Shown: positions 57,860 through 64,000 of the stretch, piece by piece
How the letters are laid out: each line of letters opens with the position of its first letter
Numbering within the stretch: position 1 is the first letter of the stretch
Assembly: GCF_037038585.1 (NCBI RefSeq)
Contig: NC_092520.1
Coordinates: forward strand, 1,641,001 to 1,705,000
Source: Patagioenas fasciata
Lineage: Eukaryota; Chordata; Aves; Columbiformes; Columbidae
Length of the DNA stretch: 64,000 bases
Direction of reading: 5' to 3'
The notes under the pieces: model-generated
What the model was told of the DNA's origin: nothing
The model's input: the letters and a program-made list of their open reading frames with translations, nothing else
Databases searched by the model: none
Position numbers and translations under genes: made by a program

Positions 57860-58410
57860 TCACACTGGGGGGGTGTTGGGAATTGGGGAGCCCCATAGCC
57901 CCCCCAATGTCCTCAGGTACTTTGCGTATTTGGGGGGGGGGGGCGTGGAAATTGGGGAGCCCCACAGCCCCCCATGTCCTCCTGTTCTTTGCATATTGGG
58001 GGGGGATGTGTTGGGAATTTGGGAGCCCCATAGCCCCCCATGTCCTCCTGTTCTTTGCATATTGGGGGGGGATGTGTTGGGAATTTGGGAGCCCCATAGC
58101 CCCCCATGTCCTCCCATCCTTTGCATATTGGGGGGGGATGTGTTGGGAATTGGGGAGCCCCATAGCCCCCCATGTCCTCCTGTTCTTTGCATATTGGGGG
58201 GGGCATGTTGGGAACTGGGGATCCCCACAGGCCCCCCATGTCCTCCCATCCTTTATATATTTGGCGGGGTGTGTTGGGAATTGGGGAGCCCCATCGCCTC
58301 CCATGTCCTCCCATCCTTTGTATATTTGGGGGGGTGTGTGGGAATTGGGGAGCCCCACAGCCCCCCCCATGTCCTCCCGTCCTTTGCACATTTGGGGTGT
58401 GTGGGAATTG
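57860..58410. repeat. 66-bp minisatellite with GGGGAGCCCCATAGCCCCCC core
   Basis: About eight copies, very similar to one another: GGGGAGCCCCATAGCCCC, CATGTCCTCCTGTTC, TTTGCATATTGGGGGGGG, then TGTTGGGAATT. Exact 66-nt spacing is seen between 58,021 and 58,087. Confidence 0.96.
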
Positions 58411-59794
58411 CATATTTTGGGGTGCACCCCCATATGCAAATGGGAGAACGTCTTCAAATTCATCCAGATTTGGGGAAAGGGACAATTTTGGGGGGGGTCA
58501 CCCCAACCCACAGTCCTCCATCCCCCATTGCTGTCCGTCTGTCTGTCCTGCTGTGTCCATGACCCTGGTGCCAATGGGTTTGGGTGTAAAAAGCGTGGTT
58601 TTCCCCTCACCCGGAGCCATGTGGGGGTTCACCCCCCGTTTTTTTTGGGGGGTCACGTTGGGGTGGGGGGGCCAGGTTGGGGTGGGGGGTCCCGGGGCTG
58701 CGTGTGGGTTCAAAGGCCTTTGGGAAGGGAAGGAAACGCTGAGCGGGAAATGGCCCAAAACTGCTGATGGAGGGAAAGGAACAGGCCGGGCTGGTCCCTG
58801 GCGGGGGGGCCAGGGCAGTGACCCCCCCATGTGGGGCAGGGTGGAGCTTGGGGACACTCAGCCCTGTCACCCGGTGTGGGGACAGGGCGTGGGGCCCCTC
58901 TGGGTGCCCGTAGTTGGGGGTCACCGTGCGCCCCCCCATCCCAAAGGGACCCTTTTTGGAGCCACAACCCGCAGGTCTGGGGGAGGAAAATGCACTTGGG
59001 GGGGGCTGTTTATTAAACAGGGGGGGACCCTGGGGGGGGACACGTGTTGCAAAGGGACATTAAGAGTGACCTGGTAGGTTGTGTCCCCCCACACACCCCA
59101 AAATGCCCCAGGACCCCAATATCCTGAGTGCTGACCCCCACCCCTGAGCCTTGCGGGGGGGGATTTAGGGGGTGCAAAGGGCTTGAGGGTTTATTGTGTC
59201 CCCCCCCCGCAATGGGGTGAGGCTGAAGATGTCTGTGCCTCCTCTTCCTCCCAATGCAATTACCCGCTGACCGGCTAATGAATCAAACGCTAATTGATAC
59301 CGTGTCTGCAGCAGGAAGGAGCTGGGGGGGGGGGGGGCTTGATGTTCCCAGGGGGCGAGGCGGGGGGGACATAATGTCCCCAGGGGGTGGGGGGGACACT
59401 GAGATGCTGCTTCCCCCCAATCCCCATCCTGTTATTTGCCAGTGTCCCAGGGGCTTGTTCGTGCCTCAGTTTCCCCATGCGCGGCTCAGGGCGGTGGGAC
59501 GGGGGGGACACGCACGGGGCGGTGTTGGGGACACACAGAGGGCGGTGTTGGGGACACAGGGCGGTGGTGTTGGGGACACAGGGCGGTGGTGTTGGGGACA
59601 TGCGTGTCCCGGCGCTGCTGCCGTTTCCTCCGGCGGACGCAAACACGTCGGCCGGGGCAATAAAGGGGAGGAAAAGGGCCGCGGCCGCACAAAGCCGCGT
59701 CTTTCCGGGATGGGGGGCGCGGGAGGGGGCGGGTCCGTCCCACACCCTGCGGGGATGGGGGGGGTGGGGGGTGCATCCCAGGGATCCCTGAGGA
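58411..59794. other. PDE2A: Unique GC-rich PDE2A intron sequence
   Basis: Low-repeat, with G-runs. 59,250-59,315 is AT-richer (TGCAATTACCCGC, GAATCAAACGCTAATTG). A short repeat, TTGGGGACACAGGGCGGTGG, sits at 59,523-59,598. No exon was recognised. Confidence 0.5.
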
Positions 59795-61760
59795 TGGAGA
59801 AGTTGGGGTGTGGGTGCTCCTGGTGAAGGATTTGGGGTGTGGGTGCTCCTGGTGCACCCAGAATGGAGGATTTGGGGTGTGGGTGCTGCTGGTGCACCCA
59901 GAATGGAGGATTTGGGGTGTGGGTGCTGCTGGTGCAGGATTTTGGGTGTTGGTGCTGCTGGTGCACCCAGGATAGAGGATTTGGGGTGTGGGTGCTGCTG
60001 GTGCAGAATTTGGGGTGTGGGTGCTGCTGGTGCACCCCAAAGATTGAGGATTTGGGGTGTGGGTGCTGCTGGTGCAGAATTTTGGGTGTTGGTGCTCCTG
60101 GTGCACCCAGAATGGAGGAACTGGGGTGTGGGTGCTGCTGGTGCAGGATTTGGGGTTTGGGTGCTCCTGGTGCACCCGAAGGATGGAGGATTTGGGGTGA
60201 GGGTGCTCCTTGTGCACCCAGGATGGGGGATTTGGGATGTGGGTGCTGCTGGTGCACCCAGGGATGAAATTGGAGTGTGAGTGCTCCAGGTGCACCCCAA
60301 GGATGGAGGATTTGGGGTGTGGGTGCTCCCTGTGCACCCAGGATGCAGGATTTGGGGTGTGGGTGCTCCTGTTGCACTCAGAACAGAGGATTTGGGGTGT
60401 GGGTGCTCCTGGTGCACCCCAAGGATGGAGGATTTGGGGTGTGGGTGCTGCTGGTGCAGGATTTGGGGTGTGGGTGCTCCTGGTGCACCCCAAGGATGGA
60501 GGATTTGGGGTGTGGGTGCTGCTGGTGCAGGATTTGAGGGGTGGGTGCTCCTGCTGCACCCCAAGGGTGGAGGATTTGGGGTGAGGGTGCTCCCTGTGCA
60601 CCCAGCATGGAGGATTTGGGGTGTGGGTGCTGCTGGTGCAGGATTTTGGGTGTTGGCGCTGCTGGTGCACCCAGGATGGAGGATTTGGGGTGTGGGTGCT
60701 CCTGTTGCACTCAGAACGGAGGATTTGGGGTGTGGGTGCTCCCTGTTGCACCCAAGAATGGAGGATTTGGGGTGTGGGTGCTGCTGGTGCAGGATTTGAG
60801 GGGTGGGTGCTCCTGCTGCACCCCAAGGATGGAGGATTTGGGGTGAGGGTGGTTGTGGTGCAGGATTTGGGGTGTGGGTGCTCCTGGTGCACCCCAAGGA
60901 TGGAGGATTTGGGGTGAGGGTGCTTGTGGTGCAGGATTTGGGGTGTGGGTGCTCCTGGTGCACCCCAAAGATGGAGGATTTGGGGTGTGGGTGCTCCCTG
61001 TGCACCCAGGATGGGGGATTTGGGGTGTGGGTGCTACTGGTGTACCCAGGGATGAAATTGGAGTGTGGGTGGTCCTGGTGCAGGATTTGGGGTGTGGGTG
61101 CTCCTTGTGCACCCAGGATGGAGGATTTGGGGTGTGGGTGCTGCTGGTGCACCCCAAAGATGGAGGATTTGGGGTGTGGGTGCTCCCTGTGCACCCAGCA
61201 TGGAGGATTTGGGGTGTGGGTGCTACTGGTGCAGGATTTTGGGTCTTGGTGCTGCTGGTGCACCCAGGATGCAGGATTTGGGGTGTGGGTGCTGCTGGTG
61301 CACCCAGGATGCAGGATTTGGGGTGTGGGTGCTCCCTGTGCACCCAAGGATGGAGGACTTGGGGTGTGGGTGCTGCTGGTGCAGACGTTGGGCTCTGAGT
61401 GCTCCAGGTGCACCCCAAGGATGGAGGATTTGGGGTGTGGGTGCTCCTGGTGCACCGCAAGGATAGAGGAGTTGGGGTGTGGGTGCTCGTGGTGCAGAAT
61501 TTGGAGTGTGGGTGCTCCCTGTGCACCCAGAATGGAAGATTTGGGGTGTGGGTGCTCGTGGTGCAGGATTTGGGGTGTGGGTGCTGCTGCTGCACCCAGA
61601 ATGGGCGATTTGGGGTGTGGGTGCTCCTGGTGCACCCCAAGGATGGAGGATTTGGGGTGTGGGTGCTCCTGGTGCACCCAGGGATGAAATTGGAGTGTGG
61701 GTGCTCCTGCTGCACCCCAAGGATGGAGGATTTGGGGTGTGGGTGCTGTGGTTGTCTGGA
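59795..61760. repeat. 2-kb GGATTTGGGGTGTGGGTGCT minisatellite
   Basis: About 45 modular units, each GGATTTGGGGTGTGGGTGCT, then CCTGGTGCACCCAGGATGGA (or CTGGTGCA alone), so unit length alternates between about 29 and 40-43 bp. G-rich on the + strand. Confidence 0.97.
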
Positions 61761-62640
61761 TCAGTGATTTAGGGGTGCGGGTCCCCCAGCCGGGTGCTGC
61801 TCCATTGAACACCTTCCTGGGGGGGCGCCCCGTTTCACGGGTGGCTCTGGCCGTGCCTCAGTTTCCCCACCTGAGCATCGAGACCCCCCCAGGGTGGGCG
61901 ATCGCTGGATCCCGGCACCGAAAATGGGACAGAAAAGAGCAAACCCCCCCCCGCGGGAGGCGGCTCAGGGTCCTGCTCCCCAAATTAAATTCCCCCCCAG
62001 CCACAGATGGCCGGGAATTCAATTTCCCCAGCTCCCATCAGAGGCTAATTAACGAGCTCCCTAATGAGCGCAGCTCGGGTTAGTGCCAGGAGAGGATGCG
62101 GGAATGCTGCGTGTCCCCTTCCCACCCCACGGTGCAGTGTCACCCTCTCTATGGGACATGGGGCCTGCGTGTCCCCGTCCCTCCAAGCCACCTGGGGCTT
62201 TGCCACCACGTCGAGGAATGGCTTCAAAGCCAGCTGGTGGCCCTTGGGGACAGGAAGGGGACAGCGTGCCAGGGAAAAGCCTTCCAGGAACGCGGCGTCC
62301 CCGGGATGCACGCGGTGACATGGTGACATGGTGCCAGCTCCCCCCCGGCGCTGCCAGGACGCTGTGACGGTGACACTTGGCTGGTGACAGCGCCAAAGTG
62401 TCGGTGCCAGCGTGGGCATGGTGGTGGCTACAAGTGTCCCTGCCCCTCGGGATGGAGGTGACAGGAACCAGGGATGCTCCTAATGCGTCTTGTGGCTTGT
62501 CCCCCCATGTCCCCACCTGCCACCGTCCCCCAATGCGGTGTTTATTGTCACCGCTGCTTGGGGACACCAGGGTGTCACTGCAGTGGTGCTGTGTCCCCAA
62601 ATGGGCTGGAGTAGGAGATGGTGGGTGGAGAGGGGTCCTT
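61761..62640. other. PDE2A: Unique PDE2A intron island
   Basis: Complex sequence. 61,975-62,075 is AT-richer (CAAATTAAATTCCC, GGCTAATTAACGAGC, CTAATGAGCG) and looks like a conserved noncoding element. No exon was recognised. Confidence 0.5.
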
Positions 62641-64000
62641 GTCCCTGTCCCCGCTATGGAACACGGGTTAGGGACAGGTGACATGGGACTGCGTGAGGTT
62701 TTTGTCCCCTCCCCACTAGGGGACATGACATGGGACTGAGAAGTGTCGATATCCTTGTCCCTGCTATGGGACATGGGTTAGGGACAGGTGACATGGGGCT
62801 GAGAGGGGCCTTTGTCCTCGTCCCCATCACAGGACGTAGGTTAGGGACAGGGGACAGGGAGCTGAGAGGGGTCCTTGTCCCCATCCCCGCTATGGGACAT
62901 GGGTTAGGGACAGGTGACATGGCACTGAGCAGGTTCCTTGTCCCCTTCCCCTCCATGGGACCGTGGCTTAGAGACAGGTGACATGGAGGTGAGAGGGGTC
63001 CATGTCCTTGTCCCCACCATGGGACACGAGTTAGAGACAGATGACATGGGGAGGAGAGGGGCTGTTGTCCCTGTCCCTGCTATGGGAGATGGGCTAGGGA
63101 CAAGTGACATGGCGCTGAGAGGGGTCTTTGTCCTCGTCCCCATCACAGGACGTGGGTTAGGGACAGGGAGCTGAGAGGGGTCCTTGTCCCCTTGCCACTA
63201 TAGGACATGGGTTAGGGACAGGTGACATGGAGGTGAGATGGGTCCATGTTTCTGTCCCTGGACATGGGTTAGGGACAAGTGACATGGGAATGAGAGGGGT
63301 CCTTGTCCTTGTCCTTGTCCCCGTCACAGGACATGGGTTAGGGACAGGTGACATGGGGCTGAGTGGGGTCCTTGTCCCCCTCCTTGCCAGGGTATGTAAT
63401 TTAGGGACAAATGACATGGGACCAAGAGGGATATTTGTCCCCCTTCCCACTATGGGACATGAGTTAGGGACAGGTGACATGGGACTGCATGAGGTTTTCT
63501 GTCCCCATCCCCGCTATGGGACATGAGTTAGGGACAGGTGACATGGGACTGTGTGCGGTTTTTGTCCCCGTCCCCGCTATGGGACATGGGTTAGGGACAT
63601 GTGACATGGTGCTGAGCGGGGTCCATGTCCCTGTCCCTGGACATGGGTTGGAGACAGGTGACAAAGGGCCTAATGGGGTCCTTGTCCTCCTCCTTGCCAG
63701 GGTACATGACTTAGGGACAGGTGACATGGAGGTGAGAGGGGTCCATGTCCCTGTCCCCATCATGGGACATGGGTTAGGGACAGGTGACATGGGACTGTGG
63801 GACTGTGTGCAGTTTCTGTCCCCATCCCCGCTATGGAACATGGGTTAGGGACAAGTGACATGGTGCTGAGCGGAGTCCATATCCTCGTCCCTGGACATGG
63901 GTTAGGGACAAGTGACATGGTGCTGAGAGGGGTCCATGTCCCTGTCCCTGGGTTAGGGACAGGTGTCATGGGGCTGAGAAGGGCCCTCCAGTGCACCCAG
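62641..64000. repeat. About 64-bp minisatellite, runs to window end
   Basis: About 21 units: GACATGGGTTAGGGACAGG, TGACATGGGACTGAGAGGGG, then TCCTTGTCCCTGTCCCCG and CTATGG. The last units are shortened and the array may continue past the window. Confidence 0.96.

Noticed and set aside
59290..61812. 840-codon open frame on the - strand
   Set aside because: It lies almost wholly in the GGATTTGGGGTG minisatellite. The translation is a low-complexity repeat (HPHPKSSILG) and overlapping frames are open too. No promoter or homology.
29243..64000. miR-139, expected in a PDE2A intron from mammals
   Set aside because: I looked for its TCTACAGTGCACGTG seed region on the + strand and did not see it. 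It probably lies in a later intron beyond the window.
57694..64000. Next PDE2A exon (LLSLGSV block) and GAF exons
   Set aside because: No segment with this coding potential and AG/GT borders was seen before the window ends.

Overview
The window is eukaryotic nuclear DNA, almost certainly from a bird. It has split genes with GT/AG introns, many CR1 LINE 3' ends (the usual avian retroelement), and GC-rich introns packed with minisatellites. Two genes can be identified, both on the + strand and arranged tail to head as in the mammalian ARAP1-PDE2A pair. No prokaryotic features, tRNA, rRNA or CRISPR arrays were seen.

Layout. (1) 1-10,920 is the 3' half of ARAP1. Fourteen coding exons (548-10,375) join without a frame break into 465 residues plus a stop. 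They encode most of the RhoGAP domain with its arginine finger, then the Ras-associating domain, the fifth PH domain and the conserved C-terminus. An ATTAAA poly(A) signal lies at 10,901. The introns carry seven minisatellites. (2) About 10,920-28,700 is intergenic: a CCCTAAACCC-rich array, a 20-bp array, a 3.4-kb CA-rich array with recurrent CACGTG, further minisatellites, a 283-nt polypyrimidine tract next to an A/T-only tract, CR1 copies, and islands of unique sequence that may be regulatory. (3) About 28,700-29,290 is a CpG-rich promoter with the first coding exon of PDE2A (29,175-29,242). (4) 29,243-56,426 is PDE2A intron 1, about 27 kb, largely minisatellites separated by short AT-richer unique islands. 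It includes a degenerate TTAGGG array at 35.4-36.3 kb. (5) 56,230-56,487 is a second CpG island. Here PDE2A exon 2 also acts as the 3' part of an alternative first exon. (6) 57,661-57,693 is a probable 33-nt exon 3. The rest, to 64,000, is intron with more minisatellites. The GAF and catalytic exons of PDE2A lie beyond the window.

How the genes work. ARAP1 is a phosphoinositide-regulated ArfGAP/RhoGAP adaptor acting on membranes and actin. PDE2A is the cGMP-stimulated cAMP/cGMP phosphodiesterase. Its alternative N-termini, two of which start in this window, decide membrane or organelle targeting. The sequence shows no direct functional link between the genes beyond conserved neighbourhood.

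The most notable points are the nested PDE2A exon, whose splice acceptor is also protein-coding; six exact dispersed copies of one 16-mer; blocks of G-rich and C-rich arrays that switch strand; telomere-like arrays in opposite orientation on either side of the PDE2A promoter; and short unique islands rich in developmental transcription-factor motifs. Very long open frames across the minisatellites are artefacts of stop-free repeat units. Species and protein identities rest on reading and recall, not on database searches.
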